This document shows, one piece after another, positions 25,726-35,024 of a stretch of 64,000 nucleotides of DNA. This DNA comes from Lachnospiraceae bacterium UBA3804 (GTDB lineage: Bacteria > Bacillota > Clostridia > Lachnospirales > Lachnospiraceae), in assembly GCA_002368665.1 (NCBI GenBank), contig DFEK01000001.1, positions 355,839 through 419,838 of the forward strand, given 5' to 3'. Under the pieces are notes generated by a model that made no database searches, was not told where the DNA came from, and worked only from the letters and a program-made list of their open reading frames with translations. A program made the position numbers and the translations under genes. Numbering within the stretch: position 1 is the stretch's first letter; each line of letters begins with the position of its first letter.

Positions 25726-27097
25726 GCAAAATGCGCTTTTCATAAAACTGAACGGCTTCCTCGAACGCTTCGCTTCCGGGTCCGCCTTTGGTATTACGTT
25801 TATTTACGCAAGTCTTCAAAGAGATGGCATCGTATACATCTTCTTCAAATACCGGACAAATCTCTTTTAATTCGGCAAGGGAGAGATCCTCGATGGAACA
25901 GTTTTTCTCAATACAGGTTAAAACGATCCGGCCGATAATACCGTGTGCATCACGGAAAGGAACTCCCTTTACAACCAGATAATCCGCTGCATCGGTGGCG
26001 TTTGTAAATCCGTTCATCGCGCTCTTTTCCATAACATCCTTGCGGAACGTAACGGTGGAAAGCATTCCCGTAAACAAATGCAGACAGGATTTCACGGTAT
26101 CCATTGCATCGAAAGCAGCTTCCTTATCTTCCTGCATATCTTTGTTATATGCCAAAGGAATACCTTTCATGATCGTAAGAAGCGCCATCAGATCACCGTA
26201 TACTCTTCCGGTTTTGCCGCGGACAAGTTCCGCAATATCCGGATTTTTCTTCTGAGGCATAATGGAACTTCCGGTTGAGAACGCATCATCCATCTCGACA
26301 AAGCGGTACTCGTTGGAATTAAATAGGATCATTTCCTCGGAAAAACGACTTAAGTGCATCATAATGACGGATAAAGCGGATAAAAATTCGATCAGATAGT
26401 CTCTGTCGGAAACCGAATCCATGGAATTGGTGGTTGCTTCGTCAAAAAGTAACTCTTTGGCCACGAAATCACGGTCCAAAGGATAAGTGGTTCCTGCCAA
26501 AGCTCCGCTTCCCAAAGGACAACGGTTTAAACGTTTGCGGATATCGCAAAGGCGCTCCGAATCACGCAGAAACATCTCAAGATAAGCGGATAAATAATGC
26601 GCAAGTGTTACAGGCTGCGCTTTCTGAAGATGCGTAAATCCGGGCATATATGTCTCTTTATTGGCCTTAATCAGATCCAGTAATGTCTTCTGTAATACAT
26701 TTAAAAGCTCATTGACCTTATCAAGCTCCGTTCTGGTATATAATTTCATATCCAGTGCGACCTGGTCATTACGGCTTCTTCCTGTATGAAGTTTCTTTCC
26801 CGCATCTCCGATCCTGTCGATCAGATTGGCTTCCACAAACGAATGAATATCCTCATACTGCGGCCCGAACGTAAGTGTTCCGTTCTCAATATCCGCAAGG
26901 ATGCTTTTTAATCCGGAAACAATCGATTCCGCTTCTTCGGCAGAAATAATGCCCTGTTTTCCGAGCATTTTGGCATGTGCCAGAGATCCTTCGATGTCGC
27001 AGCGGTATAAACGCTTGTCGAAAGAAAGGGATTCGTTGAAGTCAAATACTTCCTGATCGGTTGCTTTGGTGAAGCGTCCGCCCCATAAATCAGCCAT
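25715..27097 (-). CDS. argH: Argininosuccinate lyase
   Basis: Final step of arginine synthesis: argininosuccinate to arginine plus fumarate. The 460 aa are the normal length, starting MADLWGGRFTK, with HTGRSRNDQV (substrate binding), TYPLDRD, and the superfamily signature GSSIMPQKKNPD carrying the catalytic Ser loop. SD AAGGAG. A terminator for tRNA-Thr lies just upstream, and argG is not in the window. Confidence 0.97.
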   Translation of the reverse strand: MADLWGGRFTKATDQEVFDFNESLSFDKRLYRCDIEGSLAHAKMLGKQGIISAEEAESIVSGLKSILADIENGTLTFGPQYEDIHSFVEANLIDRIGDAGKKLHTGRSRNDQVALDMKLYTRTELDKVNELLNVLQKTLLDLIKANKETYMPGFTHLQKAQPVTLAHYLSAYLEMFLRDSERLCDIRKRLNRCPLGSGALAGTTYPLDRDFVAKELLFDEATTNSMDSVSDRDYLIEFLSALSVIMMHLSRFSEEMILFNSNEYRFVEMDDAFSTGSSIMPQKKNPDIAELVRGKTGRVYGDLMALLTIMKGIPLAYNKDMQEDKEAAFDAMDTVKSCLHLFTGMLSTVTFRKDVMEKSAMNGFTNATDAADYLVVKGVPFRDAHGIIGRIVLTCIEKNCSIEDLSLAELKEICPVFEEDVYDAISLKTCVNKRNTKGGPGSEAFEEAVQFYEKRILLDK

Positions 27098-27129
27098 TTG
27101 TTTACTCCTTACTAATTATGTCCATAAAA

Positions 27130-27164
27130 GAAACAAACCATACCTTAATCACGTGGTATGGTTT
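27130..27164 (-). terminator. Terminator of tRNA-Thr
   Basis: On the minus strand AAACCATACC and GGTATGGTTT form a perfect 10-bp stem with a 10-nt loop, then GTTTCTTTT. It lies between the tRNA 3' end and argH. Confidence 0.8.
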
Positions 27165-27168
27165 GGTA

Positions 27169-27241
27169 AGCCGGAAATCAGACTTGAACTGACGACCCCT
27201 TCATTACGAGTGAAGTGCTCTACCGACTGAGCTATTCCGGC
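27169..27241 (-). tRNA. tRNA-Thr(CGT)
   Basis: A 73-nt cloverleaf: acceptor GCCGGAA/TTCCGGC, D-arm GCTCAGTCGGTAGAGC, anticodon stem CTTCA/TGAAG with loop CTCGTAA (anticodon CGT, codon ACG), T-arm with TTCAAGT, discriminator T. CCA is not encoded. It is a single tRNA with its own promoter and terminator. Confidence 0.95.
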
Positions 27242-27265
27242 GAAGGTCGATTACGACCACGTGTT

Positions 27266-27294
27266 ATTATATCGACAATACTTAAAATTGGCAA
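27266..27294 (-). promoter_or_regulatory. Promoter of tRNA-Thr
   Basis: On the minus strand TTGCCA (27289-27294), 17-nt spacer, TATAAT (27266-27271). The 5' precursor includes a small hairpin GGTCG/CGACC just before the mature 5' end. Confidence 0.75.
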
Positions 27295-27303
27295 GTATTT
27301 TCC

Positions 27304-29628
27304 TTATTGTTTTAAGATTTTCTCAACTTCTTTGATCTTGCGTTCCGCTTCTTTCTTGGCTTCATCGATCAGACGGTCGCGTTCCGCTTCGATTTCTTTT
27401 TTCTTCTTTTCTACATAGCGGACTTTTTCCATGTATTTCTTCTTTTCGATTTCGGCCTTTTCCTTCTCGGTAAACGGTCTGTAAGAGAAAATCTGCATGC
27501 CCATTGCGGGAATTTTAACCGTTACGGACTGCTTGAATCCGTCCATCGGAATTTCCTTGGTGGAAACGGCGTTCTTATTTACGAAACCTGCTCTTGCATA
27601 CTTCTCGTCATCCGTGGTGAAGATTTCCTTAATCTTGCCTTCTTCGGGAAGTCCGAAGGAATACTTATCCATTTCATGATTGGAGAAGTTAAAGATGATA
27701 AATTCGCTTACATCTCCTTCTTTTCTTCTGTAAATGACAACATTATCCGTAGGATCGTCGCATTTGATCATTTCAAACGATTCCTTGCCTTCATTTACGG
27801 GATGATAGATCGTTTTGTCATGATACAGAGCAAATAAATCCTTGATACAGGAAATAGCCTTTTCCTGTCCTTTGGCTTCTTTTAATGCCAGGGCATAGGG
27901 ATTTGCGAAATATGCTTCCTCGCAGAAATTATCCGTTCCCATGAAATTCCATTTCTTTCCGGGGAATACGCTTAAAAACGCATTCGCAAGGATCACGTTG
28001 TTCTGCTTGTCTTCCAAAATTCCGGGCATTCTGTTTTTCAGGGAAACAAAATCCTTGGAGGATGAAATATGGGACAAAGGAAGGATAAATTCTTCCGAAA
28101 ATGCATAATCAAGAATCTTCGTAAAGTCATAATAATGCTCGGATCTGAAGAACGGATCGTTTTGAAGATAAGAAACGAGACCATTCTCAAAACCGGTATT
28201 TAATACAGCATCAAACAATAACGAATCCTTACCGCTCTTCGTGGTTACCTGGCTTAAAACGCCGTCGGAAGAAGCAATCTTATAAAGATTCGGGAATTTC
28301 TTGCTCAATTTGGTGTTCAGTTTCTTGATAAAACGAACGGCCGCAAGATTTAAGTTTCCGCCGTATTCGTTTGGGATCCACTCTCCGTCGTTTTTACCAT
28401 AATCAAGATACAAAAGTGCAGCCAGATCCGGAATTAAAATTCCGTCAAAATGATACGTATTTACAAGATATAATGCTGCAGACAGTAAATAACTTACCAC
28501 AAAACCTTTGGAGAAATCGAAGCAGTATCCGCCGAATGCGGGAGAAAACATAACTCTCTCATCGCTGCTTTCGAATAAGGATTCTCCGTCAAAGAAATGC
28601 AGTCCCGCGGGATCCGATGAAAAGAATGCCACAGGAAACTGGAAGGATACGAATAATCCCTCGTCATGGAATGCTTTGATAAATTCACCTAATGCTTCCG
28701 GTCCGCCCAAAGTTGCGGATGCGGCGAACAGGCCTTTTACATGGAAACGGTCTTCCGCTGTTGCAACAGGTTCGAAAATATTCAAAAGATGAATTCCGTG
28801 ATAATGATATTCCTTGCAGTGTTTGATCAATACGGGAAGCAAATCCGTACAGGTCTTTGCCTTATCGTCCAGAAGGGAGAATAAATCCACTTCATAGAAA
28901 TGCGAAGGATTATCAATTTTAACCTTCTTTGCGCTCTTGCCAAACGAAGGGTTCTTCGTAACAACGGATGCGTTTGCTTCTTCATAAAGGGAGAACGGAT
29001 CGGTTTTTTCTATGCTCTTGGCGCCTTTTGAGCGTACAGCATAGCGGTACTTCAATCCTACTTCGGCTCCCGGAATAAAGAGGGAAAATACGCCTATGGA
29101 TTCGTTTTTCTCCATCAGATGAGCACCTTCTTTAAACTGATTGAAATCAGCCAGGAGGCTTACGCAATTGGCATTTGGTGCATACACATGGAATACAACA
29201 CCTTCCGTATTTCCGATCTTGGTCGGATGGGAACCCAAATGAAGCATTAACTCTTCGTTTGTACCGCGTTTCATGGATGCGGCCGTTTTATCGTCAAAGG
29301 AAACCGGATATGCATACGGATCCAGAATATCCTTGCACTGTGTATTCACATAATCGACGGTATAGCTGTAGGAAGAAAACTTCTCTTTCGTAAGAAATAC
29401 TGCGAAAAAGCCTGATTCATCGACTTTTTCCATCTCAATTTTCTTCTTTTTGCCGTCCATAGTATTTAAAACGACGGACACTTTCTCTGCTTCCGGGAAA
29501 AATGCCTGCAGAATAACTTCTTTTTTCTTTGTATGTAATCCGAGAATGGAAAACGGATTTGCGCAATCCGCATAGCAGATGGACTCGATCTGTTCCCAAT
29601 TCATTAATGCATACTGTTTTTTATTCAT
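27304..29628 (-). CDS. Branching-enzyme (GlgB) homologue lacking the catalytic triad
   Basis: 774 aa with full GlgB architecture: N1 domain (CANPFSILGLH), CBM48-like domain (VYAPNANCVSLLADFN), GH13 barrel and C-terminal sheet domain, then a 55-residue charged coiled coil absent from normal GlgB. The barrel keeps YHFDG, LYLDYGKNDGEWIPNEYGG and FPGKKWNFMG, but the residues matching E. coli Asp405, Glu458 and Asp526 are Pro400, Ser453 and Ile521, and region I (DWVPGHF in GlgB) reads SFQFPVAF. Start ATG 29626-29628 (SD AAGGAG) overlaps the DUF1015 gene end by 8 nt. It is probably a non-catalytic glucan-binding or scaffold protein. Confidence 0.85.
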   Translation of the reverse strand: MNKKQYALMNWEQIESICYADCANPFSILGLHTKKKEVILQAFFPEAEKVSVVLNTMDGKKKKIEMEKVDESGFFAVFLTKEKFSSYSYTVDYVNTQCKDILDPYAYPVSFDDKTAASMKRGTNEELMLHLGSHPTKIGNTEGVVFHVYAPNANCVSLLADFNQFKEGAHLMEKNESIGVFSLFIPGAEVGLKYRYAVRSKGAKSIEKTDPFSLYEEANASVVTKNPSFGKSAKKVKIDNPSHFYEVDLFSLLDDKAKTCTDLLPVLIKHCKEYHYHGIHLLNIFEPVATAEDRFHVKGLFAASATLGGPEALGEFIKAFHDEGLFVSFQFPVAFFSSDPAGLHFFDGESLFESSDERVMFSPAFGGYCFDFSKGFVVSYLLSAALYLVNTYHFDGILIPDLAALLYLDYGKNDGEWIPNEYGGNLNLAAVRFIKKLNTKLSKKFPNLYKIASSDGVLSQVTTKSGKDSLLFDAVLNTGFENGLVSYLQNDPFFRSEHYYDFTKILDYAFSEEFILPLSHISSSKDFVSLKNRMPGILEDKQNNVILANAFLSVFPGKKWNFMGTDNFCEEAYFANPYALALKEAKGQEKAISCIKDLFALYHDKTIYHPVNEGKESFEMIKCDDPTDNVVIYRRKEGDVSEFIIFNFSNHEMDKYSFGLPEEGKIKEIFTTDDEKYARAGFVNKNAVSTKEIPMDGFKQSVTVKIPAMGMQIFSYRPFTEKEKAEIEKKKYMEKVRYVEKKKKEIEAERDRLIDEAKKEAERKIKEVEKILKQ

Positions 29629-30874
29629 TGTCGTCTCCTTCTTTGATGGAATGAATAAATAATCCGCTGCGAAGCTTCGGCTCAAACCAGGTGGATTTCG
29701 GAGGCATCAAAAGGGATGCGTCCGCTACCGCAAACAATTCCTGAATCGAGGTCGGATACATTCCGAATGCAACCACCGAGTCCGTATGACAACGTTTCAC
29801 AAGTTCCTCGTATCCGCGGATTCCGCCGACAAAATCGATTCGCTTGTCGGTCTTGGGATCTTCGATATTAAGGATTGGTCCGAGAACATTATCCTGTAAA
29901 ACGGATACGTCAAGACCCTTGATCGGATCGTTGCTTTGATACGCTTCCTTAACGGAAAGTAAATACCATTTATCCTCCAAAAACATGGCGATTTCACCCT
30001 TCTTGGAAGGCTTCTTTGCTTCGTTTTGCGGAGCGATCGTAAAGATCTCGCTTAATTTTGCAATAAATTCATCTGCGGAATTTCCGTTTAAATCTTTCAC
30101 AACACGGTTATAATCCATGATCATAAGCTGCTCATCAGGGAATAATACGGAAAGGAAGAAATTGAATTCTTCGTCCCCTGTATAATTCGGCTTCGCTTCT
30201 CTTTTCTTAAATCCGACTTTCACGGCGGATGCACAACGATGATGTCCGTCCGCAATATAAATATCATTCATTCCCGCAAAAGCATCACGGATGATTTTAA
30301 CGGAACCGGCATCGTTGATTACCCATACGCGATGAGTGATTCCGTCATCGGCTACAAAATCATATAATGCGGGATTTGCCATGGCTTTCTTGATCTCGGC
30401 ATCTATGGCTGCATTATAACGATATGCAAGGAAGATCGGACCCGTCTGCGCTTCCATCGTTCCGACGTGGCGGATACGGTCCTCTTCTTTATCTGCACGG
30501 GTATTCTCATGCTTTTTGATGATATTGTTGGCATAATCATCAATGGATGCACATGCCACAAGACCGATCTGGGATCTGCCGTCCATCACAAGCTCGTATA
30601 CATAGTAACAGGGAGCGGATTCTTTTACATAGATTCCGTCCTTTACCTGGCTCCAGAACAAGTCTCTTGCCTTATCATAGACCTTGTCTTCATAAGGGCT
30701 GGTTCCTACGGGAAATTGCGTTTCCGCACGATCAATATTTAAGAAAAGCAAGGGATTGTCACTTACTTTCTGTCTTGCTTCTTCTGAACTGTATACGTCA
30801 TAGGGAAGAGCTGCGATTTTACTTTCCAGTCCGAGAGCCGGACGAATGGCTGCAAATGGTTTGATTGTTGCCAT
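29621..30874 (-). CDS. DUF1015 family protein
   Basis: A 417-aa member of DUF1015, starting MATIKPFAAIRP with the family motifs AALPYDVYSSEEAR, IYIADGHHRCASA (HHR is invariant in the family) and a C-terminal TSIQELFAVAD segment. The family resembles ParB/HTR-type nucleases and kinases such as SerK in archaea; in Clostridia it is very often placed beside serA-serC, as here. Archaeal SerK phosphorylates free serine, so a link to serine metabolism is a reasonable inference. It is translationally coupled to the GlgB-like gene. Confidence 0.88.
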   Translation of the reverse strand: MATIKPFAAIRPALGLESKIAALPYDVYSSEEARQKVSDNPLLFLNIDRAETQFPVGTSPYEDKVYDKARDLFWSQVKDGIYVKESAPCYYVYELVMDGRSQIGLVACASIDDYANNIIKKHENTRADKEEDRIRHVGTMEAQTGPIFLAYRYNAAIDAEIKKAMANPALYDFVADDGITHRVWVINDAGSVKIIRDAFAGMNDIYIADGHHRCASAVKVGFKKREAKPNYTGDEEFNFFLSVLFPDEQLMIMDYNRVVKDLNGNSADEFIAKLSEIFTIAPQNEAKKPSKKGEIAMFLEDKWYLLSVKEAYQSNDPIKGLDVSVLQDNVLGPILNIEDPKTDKRIDFVGGIRGYEELVKRCHTDSVVAFGMYPTSIQELFAVADASLLMPPKSTWFEPKLRSGLFIHSIKEGDDNE

Positions 30875-30911
30875 GAGAAATCCTCCTAAAATACAAATTT
30901 ACACAAAATAT

Positions 30912-30948
30912 ATTATAACCCCCTCGATATCCATTATCAAGGGGGTTA
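30912..30948 (-). promoter_or_regulatory. Promoter of DUF1015/GlgB-like operon within a hairpin
   Basis: On the minus strand TTGATA (30935-30940), 17-nt spacer, TATAAT (30912-30917). A 9-bp inverted repeat TAACCCCCT/AGGGGGTTA (30916-30924 with 30940-30948) overlaps both boxes and could terminate serA transcription, act as an operator, or both. Confidence 0.7.
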
Positions 30949-31007
30949 TTCATTGAAATTATGCGCTTTAGCGGCTTAATTAAAGCCAGATTTAACCGTA
31001 AATCCGA

Positions 31008-32171
31008 TTACTTAACTATTCTGACACGATATACGCCATCGATTGCTTCGAGAGCGGCAATGATATCATCCGTAAGGGGAGCTTCCACATCAAGCATGGT
31101 GTAAGCGAAATCTCCCTTGGACTTATTGGTCATATCGGAAATGTTGATGCCCTTCTCTCCGAACAGGGAGGTGAATTTAGCGATCAGATTTGCAATGTTC
31201 TTATGGAAAATTGCAACACGGCCTGCTTTGGAGCAGATACCCATATCGCAGTTCGGATAGTTAACGGAATTCTGGATATTGCCGTTTTCAAGATAATCCT
31301 TCATTTCCTTAACTGCCATCTTTGCACAGTTGTCTTCGGATTCCTCGGTGGATGCTCCAAGATGAGGAATTACGATACATCCTTCAGCGCCTGCTGTGGT
31401 TGCATTTGCAAAGTCAGAAACGTACTTGCGAACTTTTCCTGCCTTGATTGCTTCCAAGCAGTCAGCCTCGTTAACCAGCACGTCACGTGCAAAGTTAAGA
31501 AGGATTACGCCGTCTTTCATCTTATCGAATGCTTCTTTGTTGATCATTCCCTTGGTGGAATCCATGGCAGGGACATGAATGGTGATAAAATCGCAGTTCT
31601 CATAGATCTCATCCAAAGTATTTACATGGATGATATCGCGGCTTAAATGCCAAGCTGCATTAACGGAAAGATAAGGATCGTATCCGTATACGGTCATGCC
31701 TAAGGACTTGGCTGCGTTTGCAACCTTAACACCGATGGCACCAAGGCCGATAACACCAAGTTTCTTGCCTTCGATTTCGGTTCCGGCGAATGCTTTTTTG
31801 GCCTTCTCGGCAGTTTTACCGATGTTTTCGTCCGCTTTGTTTTCTTTCACCCATTCGATACCGCCGACGATATCACGGGAAGCAAGCAACATACCTGCGA
31901 TTACAAGCTCTTTAACACCGTTTGCGTTTGCACCGGGAGTGTTGAATACAACAACACCTTTCTCAGCGAGTTTCTCCAAAGGAATGTTGTTTACACCTGC
32001 ACCTGCACGTGCAACACAGAGTAATTTATCGGAAAAATCCATCTCATGCATTACGGCACTTCTTACGAGAATACCTTCTGCTGCATTTACATCTTCCGTT
32101 TTCTCATAATTTGCATCAAAATTATCAAGTCCCACCTGAGCAATGGGGTTTAAGCAATGATACTGAAACAT
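31008..32171 (-). CDS. serA: D-3-phosphoglycerate dehydrogenase
   Basis: First step of serine synthesis, 387 aa. It has a substrate/nucleotide-binding 2-hydroxyacid dehydrogenase fold (RAGAGVNNIPLEKLAEKGVVVFNTPGANANGVKEL, in pieces), Rossmann GLGAIG, catalytic Arg/Glu region and His in PHLGAST, and a C-terminal ACT domain (VAIFHKNIANLIAKF onward) likely to sense serine. Its ATG overlaps the serC stop in TAATG, showing translational coupling. Confidence 0.95.
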   Translation of the reverse strand: MFQYHCLNPIAQVGLDNFDANYEKTEDVNAAEGILVRSAVMHEMDFSDKLLCVARAGAGVNNIPLEKLAEKGVVVFNTPGANANGVKELVIAGMLLASRDIVGGIEWVKENKADENIGKTAEKAKKAFAGTEIEGKKLGVIGLGAIGVKVANAAKSLGMTVYGYDPYLSVNAAWHLSRDIIHVNTLDEIYENCDFITIHVPAMDSTKGMINKEAFDKMKDGVILLNFARDVLVNEADCLEAIKAGKVRKYVSDFANATTAGAEGCIVIPHLGASTEESEDNCAKMAVKEMKDYLENGNIQNSVNYPNCDMGICSKAGRVAIFHKNIANLIAKFTSLFGEKGINISDMTNKSKGDFAYTMLDVEAPLTDDIIAALEAIDGVYRVRIVK

Positions 32172-33271
32172 TATGCATTCTCCTTTTCAAATTTCTTCAT
32201 GAATTCAACAAGCTTTTCTACACCTTCGATGGGCATTGCATTGTAGATACTTGCTCTCATACCACCAACGGTTCTGTGGCCCTTTAAGTTAACAAAGCCG
32301 GCCTCGGTAGCTTCCTTGATGAATTTAGCTTCAAGTTCTGCTTTCTTCTCTGCATCTGCAACGTTGCATACGAAGGGAACGTTCATTAAGGATCTGTCTT
32401 CTTTTACAACGGTACCCATGAAAAGCTTGGATTCATCGAGATAATCATAAAGGATCTTAGCCTTCTTCTCGTTGAGTTTCTTCATGGCTTCAAGTCCGCC
32501 CATCTTCTTTAACCATTTGAATACCTTACCGCAGATATAAATGGTATAGCAGGGAGGCGTATTGTAAAGGGAATCATTATCAGCCTGAGTCTTCCACTTG
32601 AGCATGGTCGGAGTTCCGGGAAGAACATCATCGGTGATCAGATCTTCTCTGATGATTGCAATTACGCAGCCTGCAGGTCCGATATTCTTCTGAACACCAC
32701 CGTAGATTACAGCATATTTGCTGACATCAACGGGTTCGGATAAGAAGCAGGAAGATACATCGGATACAAGATCTTTACCCTTGGTATTGGGAAGGGTTTT
32801 GAACTTGGTTCCGTAAATGGTATTGTTTTCGCAAATATATACATAGTCCATATCATCCGTAATGGGAAGATCGGAGCAATCGGGAATATAGGAGAAGGTT
32901 TTATCTGCAGAAGATGCAAGTTCTACTGCTTCTCCGTAAATCTTAGCTTCTGCAAATGCTTTCTTTGCCCACTGACCGGTTAAGATATAGCCGGCTTTTT
33001 TGTTCTTCATCATGTTCATGGGAACTTCTGCGAAGAACTGGTTTGCGCCGCCCTGTAAGAAAAGGACTTTGTAATTGTCGGGAATATTCATTAATTCTCT
33101 TAAATCTGCTTCAGCATCTTTAATGATCTTGTCAAACACTTTGGATCTGTGGGACATTTCCATTACGGACTGGCCGGATCCCTGGTAATCTAACATTTCA
33201 GCTGCTGCTTCTTTTAATACTTCCTCAGGTAATACAGCAGGACCTGCGGAAAAATTATACACTCTGGACAT
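32171..33271 (-). CDS. serC: Phosphoserine aminotransferase
   Basis: PLP enzyme converting 3-phosphohydroxypyruvate to phosphoserine, 366 aa. It starts MSRVYNFSAGPAVLPEEVL, typical of SerC, with GGANQFFAEVPMN and the PLP-lysine in YGGVQKNIGPAG. It also acts in pyridoxal synthesis in some bacteria. It heads the serC-serA unit and has its own promoter. A serB homologue is not visible in the window. Confidence 0.97.
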   Translation of the reverse strand: MSRVYNFSAGPAVLPEEVLKEAAAEMLDYQGSGQSVMEMSHRSKVFDKIIKDAEADLRELMNIPDNYKVLFLQGGANQFFAEVPMNMMKNKKAGYILTGQWAKKAFAEAKIYGEAVELASSADKTFSYIPDCSDLPITDDMDYVYICENNTIYGTKFKTLPNTKGKDLVSDVSSCFLSEPVDVSKYAVIYGGVQKNIGPAGCVIAIIREDLITDDVLPGTPTMLKWKTQADNDSLYNTPPCYTIYICGKVFKWLKKMGGLEAMKKLNEKKAKILYDYLDESKLFMGTVVKEDRSLMNVPFVCNVADAEKKAELEAKFIKEATEAGFVNLKGHRTVGGMRASIYNAMPIEGVEKLVEFMKKFEKENA

Positions 33272-33319
33272 TTTTTCTCCTCCTTCATCCGAGTAATTAT
33301 TATCTTACCGACGCTTTCC

Positions 33320-33348
33320 ATTGTACAATTCTAAGTTTTTTTCGTCAA
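33320..33348 (-). promoter_or_regulatory. Promoter of serC-serA
   Basis: On the minus strand TTGACG (33343-33348), 17-nt spacer, TACAAT (33320-33325), about 49 nt before the serC ATG, which has SD GAAGGAGGAG. Confidence 0.7.
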
Positions 33349-33386
33349 TGAGAAGTGTCAATTATTTAACAAAGTTTATTATTGCC

Positions 33387-35003
33387 TTACGGCCAGGGCT
33401 CCCATTCGGGCCAGTCGGCCGGTCTTTGAGGCTGTGGCATGGGCTGTGGTTCAGGCTGCGGTTCGGGTTGAGGTGCAGGCGCGGGCTGTACGGGCTGCTG
33501 TTGTTGCTGCTGTGCCCTTGCAGCGGCTTCCTCTTCTGCCTTTTTCTTCTTTTCCTCTTCCAGTTTAGCCTTCTCTTGGGCATCGGGTTCCGGCTCATAG
33601 AACATAATGAGCGGCATTCCGACTTCCACTTCTTCGTAGAATTCCTTAATGAAGTTCAATGGAAGGTTAATGCATCCGTGGGATCCGCTGGTTTTATAAA
33701 TCTCACCACCGAATTTACCTCTCCAGGTAGCATCGTGCATTCCGTATCCCTGCCAGATTCCCATCCAGTAATATACGAAACTTTCGTATCCCGGACCTCT
33801 TAAGGTAACGTTCTTGGCTTTGTTGCGAACATATGCATATAACTGAGGCGTTCCCATTCCGGCTCTCATGTTACCGGAAACAAAATCGGATTCCAGTGCT
33901 ACTACACCGTCTTTATAAAAGTACAGATGCTGTTCGGTTAAATTGATTTCGATATAGGTGTTTCCGATACCGTCTTCCGTATCCACATACGCTTTCGAAA
34001 TATACTTCGGTTCGCGTTCGATTCCGGTTTCGCCGCTTTTAAACTCTTCAATCAGAAGTTTGGTCTCGGCATTCTGATCGATCGTGGTTCCGTAAAGCAC
34101 CTGATTCTGCGTGAAATGAATCTCTTTGCCGCTGGTCGACATGAATGTTCTGTCGGTTCCTTTGGTATTGTATTTCTCAGCAAGAGAAGCCACATAATCT
34201 CTGACTGCAGCTTCATTTAAGATCAGATCACCGTTTTCATCCTGTGCAAAGGATCCGTCTTCTGTAAGTGTGATCCATTCGGATGTTACGGAAGAATCAA
34301 TCAGCTCTTTCTTTCCGGCTACCTGATAAGTCAAAGTGAAATTCTGGAACTTCTCAATCTTTTCAAAAAGATCCTTAATATCTTTTTCCTTCGTCGGAAC
34401 GGAAATGGATTCGTAGCAGTCTCCCTCCTGAAGATTCACGCTGGAGAGTTTCTTTGCGATACCGTCTTCCACGAGCATAACGGCTTTGTCCTTGTGGATC
34501 AGGTCTTTGGTCATGTCCTGAATCTGATATCCGTTTGCGCCCGTTCTTACAATATCGATCGTATTGCTTACGTTATAAAGCTTGTTTTCGCTCATAAAAG
34601 GAGCCTGCAGCAGAACCTGCTCCAGTAAAACGGGATCAAAGGTCGGTGTACCTTCAATGACGTGATCTTTTTCACCTATAAAATTTTTACCCCAGCGCAA
34701 AGGACTGTATTCCGTTTTGATCTTATCAAGATCCATGGAATAATTCTCGTTATATCCGATATCGGAAAGTGCTATGGTATATGTTTCGTTGTTTTTGTCG
34801 ACGACTTCGATCTGCTGGTAGGAATCATGAGCAAGAAGCACAGCCTCAGCTTCCTCCATCGACATTCCGGTTAGGTTCAGTCCGTTTACCGTGGTACCGA
34901 ACGAAAATCCTTTCCGGTAATAAAAAGCAATTCCAAGATATAATGATGCTAAGAGAAAACCTATCCCCAATACAGCTATAAACAATTTTGTAATAGCCTT
35001 CAT
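33387..35003 (-). CDS. L,D-transpeptidase (YkuD) with PG-binding domains and Pro/Gln-rich tail
   Basis: An envelope enzyme forming 3-3 peptidoglycan cross-links, 538 aa from the ATG at 35001-35003 (SD GGAGGAAATT). It has one N-terminal transmembrane helix (about 5-28), two PG_binding_4/VanW-like domains in the middle (about 35-290) and the YkuD domain with catalytic HDATWRGKFGG...SGSHGCINLP near residue 450. The tail is low-complexity: a K/E/A coiled segment, a run of Q, then PQPEPQ repeats ending in Trp-rich WPEWEPWP. The tail may span or bind the cell wall. Confidence 0.92.
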   Translation of the reverse strand: MKAITKLFIAVLGIGFLLASLYLGIAFYYRKGFSFGTTVNGLNLTGMSMEEAEAVLLAHDSYQQIEVVDKNNETYTIALSDIGYNENYSMDLDKIKTEYSPLRWGKNFIGEKDHVIEGTPTFDPVLLEQVLLQAPFMSENKLYNVSNTIDIVRTGANGYQIQDMTKDLIHKDKAVMLVEDGIAKKLSSVNLQEGDCYESISVPTKEKDIKDLFEKIEKFQNFTLTYQVAGKKELIDSSVTSEWITLTEDGSFAQDENGDLILNEAAVRDYVASLAEKYNTKGTDRTFMSTSGKEIHFTQNQVLYGTTIDQNAETKLLIEEFKSGETGIEREPKYISKAYVDTEDGIGNTYIEINLTEQHLYFYKDGVVALESDFVSGNMRAGMGTPQLYAYVRNKAKNVTLRGPGYESFVYYWMGIWQGYGMHDATWRGKFGGEIYKTSGSHGCINLPLNFIKEFYEEVEVGMPLIMFYEPEPDAQEKAKLEEEKKKKAEEEAAARAQQQQQQPVQPAPAPQPEPQPEPQPMPQPQRPADWPEWEPWP

Positions 35004-35024
35004 AATTTCCTCCGTGAGCAAAAA

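Noticed and set aside
27304..29628. GlgB-like gene as a pseudogene
   Set aside because: There are no stops or frameshifts over 774 codons, the SD is good, it is coupled to the gene upstream and the scaffold is conserved. It is better described as a pseudoenzyme.
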